Notes: a model not told the origin generated them from the sequence alone. A stretch of DNA of 64,000 nucleotides from Streptomyces rimosus subsp. rimosus (GCF_000720725.1 NZ_JOCQ01000015.1:1-64000), one strand, 5' to 3'. Numbered from the stretch's first letter, positions 49,824-59,229 are shown. Numbers and translations are program-made.

Positions 49824-50708
49824 ATGAGTCTGCGGCAGATGGAGTACCTGGTCACCGTGGTCGAGGAGGGCTCCTTCACGCGCGCGGCCGAGCTGCTGCA
49901 CGTGACGCAGTCGGCGCTCTCCCACCAGATCAAGGCCCTCGAACGGGAAGTCGGCGGGCCGCTGCTGGAGCGGATGCCGCGCGGCGTCGGGCTGACGCCC
50001 ATGGGGCGCGCCTACTTCCCGCACGCCGAACTCGCCGTACGCAGCGCCGCACAGGCCCGCCGCGCCGCGCTGGCCTCCGGCGCGGCGCGCGGCGGCGAGC
50101 TGCACATCGCGACGGTGCACGCGCACGCCATCGGCGTGCTGCCGGAGGTCTGCGTGCGCTGGGGGCGCGAGTACGGCGGTGTGCGCCTGGTCCTGCACGA
50201 GTACGCCACCACCGACGAGCTGTACGAGCATATGGAACGCGGCGTGGCCGACGTGGCGGTCGGGCCGCGCCCCAAGGAGTGGCCGGGGCCGGTCACGGTC
50301 GTGGGGGAGGAGGAGATGGTGCTGGTCCTGCCGCCCGGCGACCCGCTCACCGGCCGTACCGCCGTACGCATCGAGGAGGTCGCCGACCGCCCGTGGGTGC
50401 GCTGCGCGCTGGAACCGGTCGTGGCGGGCCGGCGGTGGCTGGACGTGGAGTGCGAACGGGCTGGCTTCACACCCCGTACGGCGGTCCGCACCCAGCACAC
50501 CTCGACGGCGGTCCGCATGGCGGCGGCCGGTGTGGGCGTCCTCCTCACCGCCGCCCACGAACTGACCGGTCTGCACTGCACCGCCGTCCCCACCGACCCG
50601 CCCTGGCGCCGCGAGATCACCGTCTTCTCCCGCGTACCTCCGACCGGCGCGGCCGAGCACTTCGTGGACCTCCTCAGGGAGGCGCATCCGCCGCCCGGGC
50701 GCCGGTGA
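49824..50708 (+). CDS. LysR-family transcriptional regulator
   Basis: 294 residues from ATG 49824. Classic N-terminal helix-turn-helix MEYLVTVVEEGSFTRAAELLHVTQSALSHQIKALER, then the two-lobed effector domain (GGELHIATVHAHAIGVLPEVC). Full length. The gene is divergent from lpdA over 90 bp that contain a perfect T-N11-A palindrome. It converges on the M55 peptidase gene with 35 bp between stops and no visible terminator. Confidence 0.94.
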   Translation: MSLRQMEYLVTVVEEGSFTRAAELLHVTQSALSHQIKALEREVGGPLLERMPRGVGLTPMGRAYFPHAELAVRSAAQARRAALASGAARGGELHIATVHAHAIGVLPEVCVRWGREYGGVRLVLHEYATTDELYEHMERGVADVAVGPRPKEWPGPVTVVGEEEMVLVLPPGDPLTGRTAVRIEEVADRPWVRCALEPVVAGRRWLDVECERAGFTPRTAVRTQHTSTAVRMAAAGVGVLLTAAHELTGLHCTAVPTDPPWRREITVFSRVPPTGAAEHFVDLLREAHPPPGRR

Positions 50709-50743
50709 ACGAGGCCGCGGGCGACGACGCGACCGCCAACCGG

Positions 50744-51574
50744 TCAGCAATACGGCTGCTGACGGGTCAGCGAAGCCGCCACCCGCATCCACACCCCGAA
50801 GAGCCGGTACAGATCGGCAAGCGCCCCGCGCGCCCGTACGGTCCGGCCGTCCACCGAGGTCACCCCGGGTATCCCCAGCAGTGTCACGGCCACCGATGCG
50901 GACTGCCAGCGGACGGTCAGGACGCACGGGGCCGGCGGTGGCTCGGGCGCCCGCGGCGGCGTGGAGAGCGCGGCGGCGACCGTCTCTTCGATGGCCCGGC
51001 GGGCCTCCGAATCCGGGAGCAGCGCGGCGGCGAAACGGTCGTGCGCCTGCTTCACGGCGGCGGTGGCGATCGAGTCGTCCCACTCCTTCGCCTCCGTACA
51101 GGCGCCGTCGTCACCGGTGAGGGCCACCACGGGCACGCCGAGGGCCGCCGCGGTGGCCTGCGCCAGGCCGATCTCGCCCACGGGGCGGCCGTCCAGCCAG
51201 ATGTCCTCGATCTCATGGCCCATGAAGCTGTGGCTGAGCACACCGAGCGTGCCCGCCCGCGCGTGGTAGCCGACGCAGACCACGGCGTCGTGCTCCGGTG
51301 TGAGCCCTTCGAGCATGCCCATCTGCTTGGGCTTGCCGCGGATGAGCCGCGCCGCCGGATGCAGGGCCTCGGGCAGCAGGTTGCGCATGGGCCCGTGCGC
51401 GTCGTTGACGACGATGTCCGTCGCACCGGCGGCGACCGCACCCCGGACGGCGGCGTTCACGTCCTCCGCCATCATCAGCCGTCCGCGTTCGTAATCCCGC
51501 CCGCCCGGCTGGACGTCGTCGGCGTCGACGAGCCCCGTGACGCCTTCCATGTCCGCGCTGATGTAGATACGCAC
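50744..51574 (-). CDS. M55 family D-aminopeptidase (DppA-like)
   Basis: 276 residues from GTG 51574 with GAGGAGTACG upstream. The zinc-ligand positions of DppA are all present: D8 and E10 in SADMEG, H60 in NDAHGPM, H104 in GYHARAG and E134, with the active-site H115 in LSHSF. The enzyme should hydrolyse D-amino-acid-containing peptides, probably from peptidoglycan turnover, in the cytoplasm (no signal peptide). The promoter region carries 37-bp direct repeats. Confidence 0.93.
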   Translation of the reverse strand: MRIYISADMEGVTGLVDADDVQPGGRDYERGRLMMAEDVNAAVRGAVAAGATDIVVNDAHGPMRNLLPEALHPAARLIRGKPKQMGMLEGLTPEHDAVVCVGYHARAGTLGVLSHSFMGHEIEDIWLDGRPVGEIGLAQATAAALGVPVVALTGDDGACTEAKEWDDSIATAAVKQAHDRFAAALLPDSEARRAIEETVAAALSTPPRAPEPPPAPCVLTVRWQSASVAVTLLGIPGVTSVDGRTVRARGALADLYRLFGVWMRVAASLTRQQPYC

Positions 51575-51597
51575 TCTACGTACTCCTCGGAGTCGAC

Positions 51598-51696
51598 CAC
51601 TGGGCAGACGACTGCCGTTGCTCCTCCGGTTCCGCATTGGGCAGACGACTTCCGTTCCCCCTCCGGTTTCGCACCGGGCAGTCGTCGCGCGGTCGG
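51598..51696. repeat. 37-bp direct repeats upstream of the M55 peptidase gene
   Basis: Two complete copies (51598-51634 and 51635-51671), each starting CA(C/T)TGGGCAGACGACT and ending CCTCCGGTT(C/T)CG, plus a partial third from 51672 that begins CACCGGGCAGTCGTC. They start 24 bp before the M55 start codon and reach almost to the treY stop (51715). Iterated operator sites, or decayed duplication, are the two readings. Confidence 0.8.
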
Positions 51697-51714
51697 GTCC
51701 GTACGCCTCGGGCG

Positions 51715-54159
51715 TCAGCCCTCTCCCACCAGCAGCGCCACCGGATACCGTGCCAGCAGCTCACGCAGGCAGACCACCGGTCCCGGCACCTCCCGGCCGG
51801 TGAGCAGGTCGTGCCACGGGCCCGGGCCCGGAAGGGTCAGTTCCGTGTCGCGCCAGCCGCCGTCCTCGGCCAGCCGGAGGGAGAGGCGGGTGGCCACCGT
51901 CACGGCCCGTCCGGCGCGGACGAAGGCCAGGCAGTGGCCGGCCGCCGAGCCGTCGGCGTGCAGGGGGGTGTACGTGCCGTGGACACCGAACCAGTCGGGA
52001 CGGTCGCGGCGGAGACGCAGCGCCCTGGCCGTCAGCAGCAGCTTCTCCGCGGAGAGGTCCTGCGGGTCGGCCCCGTCGTCCAGTTCGGTGAGCAGATCGG
52101 CGCGCAGCCGGGGCGGGCGGCGGTTGTCGGGGTCGACCAGGGCGGTGAACTCGGTCTCGGTGCCCTGGTAGAGGTCCGGCACGCCGGGCATCGTCAGGTG
52201 GAGCAGCGCCGCGCTCAGCACGTTGGCGCGGATGTACGGCGCGAGGTCGGCGGCCAGCTCGGTGAGCAAGGATGCCGCGGGACCGCACGGCCCCGCGCGC
52301 AGGAACTCGCCGACCGCCTCCTCGTACCCGGCGTCCTGTTCCGTCCAGGACGTCTGCAGCCCGGCCTCGCGCACGGCCTTGAGCACCGACGGGATCAGCC
52401 GTTCGGCGGACGGCTTGCCCAGGCCGAAGGCGGTCTGCCAGGCCGTCCACGCCAGGTGCTGGTCCGGCGGCTGCGGGCCCTCGCCCGGGCCGGCGGACGC
52501 CCGGCGCAGCAGGTCCCGCCACCGCTCCGGGCACTCGGTCAGCACGGCGATCCGCGCCCGTGCGTCGGCGCTGCGCTTGGTGTCGTGCGTCGAGAGCACC
52601 GTCGAGGTCAGCGGCCAGTCCCGCTGGATACGGGCGCAGTACGCGTGGAAGGTGTCCACGCCCACCGTGGGCGCCCCCGGGTCGGCGCCGACCTCGCAGG
52701 CCGACAGCAGCGGCACGTAGCGGTAGAAGGCGGTGTCCTCCACGGACTTGGCGCGCAGCGCGGAGGAGGTCTGGGCGAAGCGGGCGCGGAAGTCCTCGCA
52801 GTCCGGGCCGTCCCCGAGCAGGCCGAGCGCCAGATCGCGCACCAGGTCCACGGCCAGCGCCTCCTGCGGCGAGCGGAAGACCGTACGCGCCCGGGCGGCG
52901 GCCTCGGCCAGCATCGCCGCGTCCTGCTCGGCGCGCCGCGGGTCCCGGGCCCCGGCGTGGTCGGTGGCGTACGGGCGGTAGACGGGCAGCCGGACCAGCA
53001 GCTCGCGGATGGCGGTGCGCAGGGCCCAGGGCGCGTGGTCGCCCTGGCGGGACGCCTGGTCGCTGACCCGTCCGGCGGTCCGCACCAGCCGTTCGACCTC
53101 CGCGGCGAGGTCGTGGGTGACCACCTCGTAGGCGGCGCGGCGTACCGTTTCCTCCCAGTCGCCGCCCGCGTCCGCCAGCGGGGCCACGAAGTCCCGGTAG
53201 ACGGTGAACAGGCGGCCGGAGCCGAGCGGGCAGACGAACAGGCCGTCGAGGTGCCGCAGCGCGTCGTAGCCGGTGGTGCCCGCGCACGACCAGCCGTGCG
53301 GCAGGCGCTCCCGGCCGGTCAGGATCTTCTCGACCACCGTCCAGCGCCCGCCGGTGGCGGCGTGCAGCCGGGCGAGGTAGTCGCCGGGGGCGGCCAGGCC
53401 GTCCGGGTGGTCGATGCGCAGCCCGTCGACGACGCCCTCGCGCAGCAGCCGCAGGATCGTGGCATGGGTCGCCCCGAAGACCGCCTCGTCCTCGACCCGT
53501 ACGCCGATCAGCTCCGAAATGGTGAAGAAGCGCCGGTAATTGATCTCGCTGCGGGCCAGCCGCCACCAGGACAGGCGGTACCACTGCGCGTCCAGGAGGC
53601 GGGGCAGCGGCAGCCGCTCGGTGCCGGGGCGGATGGGGAAGGCGTGGTCGTGATAGCGCAGTACGTCGCCGTCGACCCGGATGTTCCCCAGCTCGTCGCC
53701 CAGGCGCCCGCCCAGCACCGGCAGCAGCACCCGCCCGCCGTGCCCGCCGTCCCAGTCGATGTCGAACCAGCGGGCGTACGGGGACGCGGGGCCGTCCCGC
53801 AGCACCGCCCAGAGCGCGGCGTTCAGCGACTCCGGCGCGGGTACGGCCATGTGGTTGGGCACGGTGTCCACCACCAGTCGCAGTCCATGCGCCGCGGCCG
53901 TCGCGGCCAGCGCGCGCAGCCCCTCCTCGCCGCCCAGCTCGGCCCGGACCCGCGCGTGGTCCACCACGTCGTAGCCGTGTGTGGAACCGGGCACCGCCTC
54001 CAGCACAGGAGAGAGGTGGAGGTGGGAGACGCCCAGCGCTGCAAGGTACGGCACGGCCTTCTCGGCCGCGGCGAAGGGCAGGTCCGGCTGGAGCTGGAGC
54101 CGGTACGTGGCGGTGGGAGGCGCAGTGGCGGTGGGTGGCGCACTGGATTCGGCCGTCAT
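51715..54159 (-). CDS. treY: Malto-oligosyltrehalose synthase
   Basis: 814 residues from ATG 54159. GH13 pattern: TYRLQLQPDLPFAAAEKAVPYL, HLHLSPVLEAVPGSTHGYDVVD, LVVDTVPNHMAVP, catalytic D in GLRIDHPDGLA, E in VVEKIL, and SHDTKRSADARARIAVLTE-like loop (STHDTKRSADAR). It converts the reducing end of alpha-glucans to a trehalosyl unit; TreZ then releases trehalose. The codons 4-16 encode a short Ala/Pro/Thr stretch. The ATG overlaps the stop of a 13-codon upstream reading frame. glgX lies 304 bp upstream on the same strand. Confidence 0.95.
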   Translation of the reverse strand: MTAESSAPPTATAPPTATYRLQLQPDLPFAAAEKAVPYLAALGVSHLHLSPVLEAVPGSTHGYDVVDHARVRAELGGEEGLRALAATAAAHGLRLVVDTVPNHMAVPAPESLNAALWAVLRDGPASPYARWFDIDWDGGHGGRVLLPVLGGRLGDELGNIRVDGDVLRYHDHAFPIRPGTERLPLPRLLDAQWYRLSWWRLARSEINYRRFFTISELIGVRVEDEAVFGATHATILRLLREGVVDGLRIDHPDGLAAPGDYLARLHAATGGRWTVVEKILTGRERLPHGWSCAGTTGYDALRHLDGLFVCPLGSGRLFTVYRDFVAPLADAGGDWEETVRRAAYEVVTHDLAAEVERLVRTAGRVSDQASRQGDHAPWALRTAIRELLVRLPVYRPYATDHAGARDPRRAEQDAAMLAEAAARARTVFRSPQEALAVDLVRDLALGLLGDGPDCEDFRARFAQTSSALRAKSVEDTAFYRYVPLLSACEVGADPGAPTVGVDTFHAYCARIQRDWPLTSTVLSTHDTKRSADARARIAVLTECPERWRDLLRRASAGPGEGPQPPDQHLAWTAWQTAFGLGKPSAERLIPSVLKAVREAGLQTSWTEQDAGYEEAVGEFLRAGPCGPAASLLTELAADLAPYIRANVLSAALLHLTMPGVPDLYQGTETEFTALVDPDNRRPPRLRADLLTELDDGADPQDLSAEKLLLTARALRLRRDRPDWFGVHGTYTPLHADGSAAGHCLAFVRAGRAVTVATRLSLRLAEDGGWRDTELTLPGPGPWHDLLTGREVPGPVVCLRELLARYPVALLVGEG

Positions 54160-54463
54160 GGGAACACCCGTACCCGCCGGACGGCTTGTTGTTTCATCCG
54201 GCCCGGGCCGCCCGGGCACCGGAGCGCTGCGTACGCACGGCCCGTACGGCCCGGGTGTATGCGCCGGACAGCACCGGGCGGCGACCTCCGCCGGTTTCCC
54301 TGACCGCAGGCCCCCGCCCGTCGGCCCTGGGCACGGCCCGGACCGGGCACCCCGGCTACGCCGAACGGCCCCCGGCCGGGGCCGTACGAAAGCACCGGGA
54401 ACCACCGCAATGGCGGAGTCGGCCGTACGGCCCGTGGCGTATCCCGACCGGTGCCCCTCCCGC
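54160..54463. other. Gap between glgX and treY
   Basis: 304 bp, both flanking genes leftward. The only notable element is a 13-codon frame (54197-54156, starting MKQQAVRR) whose TGA overlaps the treY ATG. The rest is GC-rich with many CGG/CCG words and no gene. It should hold the treY promoter if treY is not read through from glgX. Confidence 0.5.
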
Positions 54464-56671
54464 CTAGGCGGGCCGTTGCAGCACCAGCATGCTGCGGCCC
54501 GGCAGCGGGAGGCGGTCGCCGGCCTGGGCCTTGACACCGCCGCCGTCGGCGACCGCCTCCGGGTGGGCGGTGTCCACCACCGCCTGCCACTGGCGACCGT
54601 GGTCGACCGGCACCGTGAACTCCCGCTCGTCCTCGTGCGCGTTGAACATCAGCAGGAAGGAGTCGTCGGTGATGCGCTCGCCGCGCGGGCCCGGCTCGGT
54701 GATCGCGCTGCCGTTCAGGAAGACCGTCAGCGACTTGGCGTGCGCCGCCTGCCAGTCCCGCTGCCGCATCTCCTCGCCCTCCGCGGTGAACCAGGCGATG
54801 TCGGACAGCTCGTCGTGGGTGCCCTCCATGGGGCGGCCGTGGAAGAAGCGCCGCCGCCGGAACACCGGGTGGTCGCGCCGCAGCCACACCATCTGCCGGA
54901 CGAAGGCCAGGAACTCCTGGTCCTCCTCGCGGACGGCCGCGAGCTCCGGATCCTCCTCGGCTTCGTCGCCGGTCTCCTCCGCGGTCTCGGTCCCAGTCCC
55001 GGTGCCGTCCCCGTCCGGCCCCGGCCCCGGCCAGCGCACCCACGTCAGCTCGTTGTCCTGGCAGTACGCGTTGTTGTTGCCGCGCTGGGTGCGCCCGAAC
55101 TCGTCACCGTGGCTGAGCATCGGCACCCCCTGCGACAGCATCAGCGTGGCGATGAAGTTGCGCATCTGGCGGGCCCGCAGCTCCTGTACGGCGGGGTCGT
55201 CCGTCGGCCCCTCGGCGCCGCAGTTCCAGGACCGGTTGAAGCTCTCGCCGTCCTTGTTGTCCTCGCCGTTGGCCTCGTTGTGCTTGCCGTCGTAACTGAC
55301 CAGGTCGCGCAGGGTGAAGCCGTCGTGACAGGTGACGAAGTTGATGGAGGCCAGCGGGCGCCGTCCGTCGCCCTGGTAGAGATCGGAGGAGCCGGTCAGC
55401 CGGGAGCCGAACTCGGCCAGGGCGCGTGGCTCGCCGCGCCACAGATCCCGTACGGTGTCGCGGAACTTGCCGTTCCACTCGGTCCACAGCGGCGGGAAGT
55501 TGCCCACCTGGTAGCCGCCCTCGCCCACGTCCCACGGCTCGGCGATCAGCTTGACCTGGCTGACCACCGGGTCCTGCTGCACCAGGTCGAAGAACGACGA
55601 CAGCCGGTCCACCTCGTGGAACTGCCGGGCCAGCGTCGCCGCCAGGTCGAAACGGAACCCGTCCACCCGCATCTCCGTCACCCAGTAGCGCAGCGAGTCC
55701 ATGATCAGCTGGAGGACGTGCGGGCTGCGCATCAGCAGCGAGTTCCCGGTGCCGGTGGTGTCCATGTAGTAGCGCGGGTCGTCCGCCAGCCGGTAGTACG
55801 AGGCGTTGTCCAGGCCGCGGAAGGACAGCGTCGGGCCGAGGTGGTTGCCTTCCGCCGTGTGGTTGTAGACCACGTCGAGGATGACCTCGATGCCGGCCTC
55901 GTGCAGCGCCCGTACCGCCGACTTGAACTCCAGCACCTGCTGCCCGCGGTCGCCCCAGGACGCGTAGGCGTTGTGCGGGGCGAAGAAGCCGATGGTGTTG
56001 TAGCCCCAGTAGTTCGCCAGCTGCGCGTCGACCAGCCGGTGGTCGTGCACGAACTGGTGGACCGGCATCAGCTCCAGGGCCGTGACGCCCAGCTTGGTCA
56101 GGTGCTCGATGACCGCGGGGTGGGCCAGCGCGGCGTAGCTGCCGCGCAGGTCGTCCGGCAGGTCGGGGTGGAGCATGGTCAGGCCCTTGACGTGCGCCTC
56201 GTAGAGCACCGTCTCGTGGTAGTCGGTGCGCGGCGGGCGGTCGTCACCCCAGTCGAAGTACGGGTTGATCACGACCGACGTCATGGTGTGCGGCGCCGAG
56301 TCCAGGTCGTTGCGGCTGTCCGGCTTGCCGAAGTGGTAGCCGTACACCGCCTCGTCCCAGTCGATGCTGCCGCTGACCGCCTTTGCGTACGGGTCCAGCA
56401 GCAGCTTGGCGGAGTTGTGCCGGGCACCGCGTTCCGGTTTGTAGGGGCCGTGCACCCGGAAGCCGTACCGCTGCCCCGGCATGATGCCGGGGAGGTAGGC
56501 GTGCCGTACGAACGCGTCGGTCTCCCGCAGTTCGACGGCGGTCTCCGAGCCGTCGTCGTGCAGCAGTGACAGCTCGATGCGTTCCGCCGTCTCGGAGTAC
56601 ACCGCGAAGTTGGTGCCCGCACCGTCGTACGTGGCACCCAGGGGATACATCTGTCCCGGCCAGACCTGCAT
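54464..56671 (-). CDS. glgX: Glycogen debranching enzyme (isoamylase type)
   Basis: 735 residues from ATG 56671. N-terminal CBM48-like domain PLGATYDGAGTNFAVYS, then the isoamylase-family GH13 barrel: VVYNHTAEGNHLGPTLSFRG, catalytic D in VDGFRFDLAATLAR, E in LIAEPWDVGEGGYQVG, and SHGDEFGRTQRGNNNAYCQDN. It cleaves alpha-1,6 branches and gives the linear chains that TreY and TreZ convert to trehalose. A Glu/Asp-rich insert (EETGDEAEEDPE) interrupts the barrel near residue 560. The three genes form a loose glucan-to-trehalose set. Confidence 0.96.
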   Translation of the reverse strand: MQVWPGQMYPLGATYDGAGTNFAVYSETAERIELSLLHDDGSETAVELRETDAFVRHAYLPGIMPGQRYGFRVHGPYKPERGARHNSAKLLLDPYAKAVSGSIDWDEAVYGYHFGKPDSRNDLDSAPHTMTSVVINPYFDWGDDRPPRTDYHETVLYEAHVKGLTMLHPDLPDDLRGSYAALAHPAVIEHLTKLGVTALELMPVHQFVHDHRLVDAQLANYWGYNTIGFFAPHNAYASWGDRGQQVLEFKSAVRALHEAGIEVILDVVYNHTAEGNHLGPTLSFRGLDNASYYRLADDPRYYMDTTGTGNSLLMRSPHVLQLIMDSLRYWVTEMRVDGFRFDLAATLARQFHEVDRLSSFFDLVQQDPVVSQVKLIAEPWDVGEGGYQVGNFPPLWTEWNGKFRDTVRDLWRGEPRALAEFGSRLTGSSDLYQGDGRRPLASINFVTCHDGFTLRDLVSYDGKHNEANGEDNKDGESFNRSWNCGAEGPTDDPAVQELRARQMRNFIATLMLSQGVPMLSHGDEFGRTQRGNNNAYCQDNELTWVRWPGPGPDGDGTGTGTETAEETGDEAEEDPELAAVREEDQEFLAFVRQMVWLRRDHPVFRRRRFFHGRPMEGTHDELSDIAWFTAEGEEMRQRDWQAAHAKSLTVFLNGSAITEPGPRGERITDDSFLLMFNAHEDEREFTVPVDHGRQWQAVVDTAHPEAVADGGGVKAQAGDRLPLPGRSMLVLQRPA

Positions 56672-56909
56672 GCGTCGACTCTTCCACTTCCTCGATGGGC
56701 GTCGCGACGCCTGGAGGCATCACGTCGGTTGTGCGTCGCCGTGTTCGATTGCTGCGTACGGTGCTGCGCTCGTCTCCTGTTTCAACCTGCCCCATTCGGC
56801 TGGTTTTTCGCGCGATCTGCGCCGAAAGGCGGGCAACCCGCGGCGAAGTCGGATCGTCGTACAGGACGACCGATGTGTGCCGAGCACCATGAGGCAGCAG
56901 GGGGGAACA

Positions 56910-57710
56910 GTGCGCAACATGATGCACCGCCACCTGGGCAAGGTGGTGGCGGGCGCGGCCGTGGCGCTGGCGGGCACCGCCGCGCTGGCCGCGGTGACCC
57001 TGCCCGGGGACGCGGGGGCGGCCGGCGGGGGGAGCCGGGCGGCCGCGGCGGCGGACCCCGGGGCGCAAACGGGCCAGGTGCGGCCGGGGGCCGTGGAGCG
57101 CGCCCCCGCGGAAGGGCGCGAAGGAGTCGGCCGGGACCCGCTCACGGACGACGAGATCGCGCGGGCGCAGGCCCTGGCGGCGCCCGGTGCGTTCCGCGGC
57201 GCGACCGAGGACGTCCGGGGCAGACCCGGGCCGGAGCGGCTGACCACCGATCTGGCCGAGCTGGGTCCGGAGGAGTCCGGCCGCGCCGACCCGCCGCGCC
57301 GGGCGAACGTGTCGTTCTACGACTACCGGTCCGACGCGTACGTGACCAAGACCGTCAACCTCACCACCGGGAAGGTGGAGAAGACCGACAGCCGGCACGG
57401 CGTGCAGCCGCCGCCCGACCGGGCGGAGAGCGAGGCGGCGGCCGGTCTGCTGATCGCCGCGCCCGAGGGGGAGGGCCTGCGGAAGGACTACAAGCACGCC
57501 ACCGGAAAGGACCTCACCGGCCCCGGCCAGCTGGCCGTGTCCGGCTTCGTCTACCGAGGAGCGGCGGAGGGACCGGCTCCGGAGAAGCTGCGCGCCTGTG
57601 GGCAGCACCGCTGCGTGCGGCTCTTCACGAAGGTGCGCAACGGCCAGTGGATCGACACCCGGCGCTACGTGATCGACCTCAGCGCGCGCACGGTCGGCCG
57701 GCTGGACTGA
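56910..57710 (+). CDS. Exported protein resembling a copper amine oxidase N-domain
   Basis: 266 residues from GTG 56910 with GGGGGGAACA upstream; ATG 56889 adds seven residues without a ribosome site. A signal peptide (MHRHLGKVVAGAAVALAGTA) ends near residue 35, then an Ala/Gly/Pro-rich linker and a helical DDEIARAQALAA segment. Residues 140-260 read NVSFYDYRSDAYVTKTVNL, TGKVEKTDSRHGVQPP, ESEAAAGLLIAAP: the strand pattern of the small N2/N3 domains of copper amine oxidases. The next gene encodes the matching catalytic-type domain, 139 bp downstream. I infer a two-polypeptide oxidase. Confidence 0.75.
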   Translation: MRNMMHRHLGKVVAGAAVALAGTAALAAVTLPGDAGAAGGGSRAAAAADPGAQTGQVRPGAVERAPAEGREGVGRDPLTDDEIARAQALAAPGAFRGATEDVRGRPGPERLTTDLAELGPEESGRADPPRRANVSFYDYRSDAYVTKTVNLTTGKVEKTDSRHGVQPPPDRAESEAAAGLLIAAPEGEGLRKDYKHATGKDLTGPGQLAVSGFVYRGAAEGPAPEKLRACGQHRCVRLFTKVRNGQWIDTRRYVIDLSARTVGRLD

Positions 57711-57802
57711 GCCGCCCGGCGGTGTCCCGGTACGGCGCCCCGGCCCGACCCGGCCTTCCCGCCGTCCGGCGGCAGCCGTGCGGCACCCCGCACCCGCGTC
57801 CT

Positions 57803-57823
57803 CGGAAGCCTCCGCGGCTTCCG
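57803..57823 (+). terminator. Hairpin in the leader of the copper-amine-oxidase-like gene
   Basis: CGGAAGCC-TCCGC-GGCTTCCG, perfect 8-bp stem, between the two secreted-protein genes and 27 bp before the second start codon. It may terminate the first transcript partially or influence translation of the second. Confidence 0.45.
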
Positions 57824-57849
57824 TATCACCGTCGTACAGGAGCGTTTCC

Positions 57850-59229
57850 ATGCACGAAAGATCCTTCCGCCGTGCCCGCGTCCACCACGGACCCGCCCGT
57901 GTGCCTGCCCGTTCCCCCGTCCTTGCCCGCCGGGCACGTGCCCGGCGCGTCGCGCTGCTCGCCGCGCCGCTGCTGCTCGGTACGGCGGCGCTGACGGCCG
58001 GACCGGCCGCCGCCCAGGCCGCGCCGGCGGCCCCCGCCCCCACCGCCGCTGGGTGCAGTACCCCGTACAGCATCACGCAGACTCTCGAAGGCGGCACCAC
58101 TTGGCGCATGTGCTGGCACTACGAGGCCAACGCCGGGCTGGTCCTGGACAACGTCTCGTACCAGCCCAAGGGCGAGCCCCGGCCGATCCAGGTGCTGACC
58201 ACCGCGAAGCTGGCCCAGATCCACGTCCCGTACGACGACGGGGGCAACGAGTACGACGACCTCACCGGGCAGAGCTTCGCCCAGGGTCTGCAGACGCTGG
58301 ACCCGGGCGAGTGTCCCGGCGGCACCATCAAGTCGGTCAAGGTGCCGGGCGCCTGGGACCCGGAGCACCCGTACGTCAACGGCCTGTGCGTCACCACGCG
58401 CGCCCGCGGCCACGCCTACCGCCTGGGCCGCTACCCCGGCGAGACCACGAAGATCCAGCAGGTCCAGGGCAAGGACCTGCTCGTGTACACGGTCAACAAG
58501 ACCGGGTGGTACGAATACATCGTCGAGTGGCGCTTCTCCGGAGACGGCACGATGAACATGCAGGTCGGCGCCACCGGCACGCTCTCGCCGGCGGACTACG
58601 ACGCGGGCGACGGCCGCGGCTGGCCGATCGGCAAGGGCGCCAAGAGCTACGCCACCAGCCACAGCCACAACGTCTTCTGGCGCCTGAACTTCGGCCTGGA
58701 CGGCTCGTCGGCCAACCGCGTCGAGCAGTTCGACTCGACCACCACCCCGGGGGGCGCCGGGCAGGTCCCCAAGACGAAGACGGTCCGCACGCCGGTGGCC
58801 AAGGAGCTGGCGGGGGACGCCGGGCCGGCCCGCTGGTGGCGGGTGGTCAGCAATGTCGGCAAGAACAAGGACGGCCACCCCCGGTCGTACGAGATCGTCC
58901 CCGGCCGCTCCAGCAAGTACACCGGACGCGCCTTCACCAAGCACGACGTGTACTTCACCGAGTACAACACGTGCGAACAGTTCGCCAGCAACAACCTGGC
59001 GAACTGCGGCACCGGCGCGGGCAACAGCGTCGACCGATGGGTCAACGGCCAGCCGCTCCGCCACCCCATCGCGTGGGTCAACATCGGCTACCACCACATC
59101 GCCCGGGACGAGGACCAGGAGCCCATGCCTGTCCACTGGCAGGGCTTCCAGCTCGCCCCGCGCGATGTGACCGCTATGAATCCGCTCACTCCGCCCGAGC
59201 TTTCCGGACACAACGGTCACGTCGAATAA
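57850..59229 (+). CDS. Secreted copper amine oxidase-like catalytic domain protein
   Basis: 459 residues from ATG 57850 with CAGGAGCG upstream. A long basic n-region and hydrophobic helix (about 34-56) form the signal. Catalytic-domain landmarks of copper amine oxidase are visible: VPYDDGGNEYDD (base-loop region), VYTVNKTGWYEY, the copper-binding H271-x-H273 in SHSHNVFWRLNF, and H429 in MPVHWQGFQL. The cofactor tyrosine normally lies in N-Y-D/E; here the best candidate is Y221 in W-Y-E-Y. Copper binding is likely, but self-processing to topaquinone is uncertain. The protein is shorter than classical oxidases and lacks the N-domains, which the upstream gene seems to supply. Confidence 0.82.
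   Translation: MHERSFRRARVHHGPARVPARSPVLARRARARRVALLAAPLLLGTAALTAGPAAAQAAPAAPAPTAAGCSTPYSITQTLEGGTTWRMCWHYEANAGLVLDNVSYQPKGEPRPIQVLTTAKLAQIHVPYDDGGNEYDDLTGQSFAQGLQTLDPGECPGGTIKSVKVPGAWDPEHPYVNGLCVTTRARGHAYRLGRYPGETTKIQQVQGKDLLVYTVNKTGWYEYIVEWRFSGDGTMNMQVGATGTLSPADYDAGDGRGWPIGKGAKSYATSHSHNVFWRLNFGLDGSSANRVEQFDSTTTPGGAGQVPKTKTVRTPVAKELAGDAGPARWWRVVSNVGKNKDGHPRSYEIVPGRSSKYTGRAFTKHDVYFTEYNTCEQFASNNLANCGTGAGNSVDRWVNGQPLRHPIAWVNIGYHHIARDEDQEPMPVHWQGFQLAPRDVTAMNPLTPPELSGHNGHVE

Noticed and set aside
51598..51671. Possible CRISPR-like array at the 37-bp repeats
   Set aside because: Copies are directly adjacent with no spacers, only 2-3 copies, degenerate, and no cas genes nearby.
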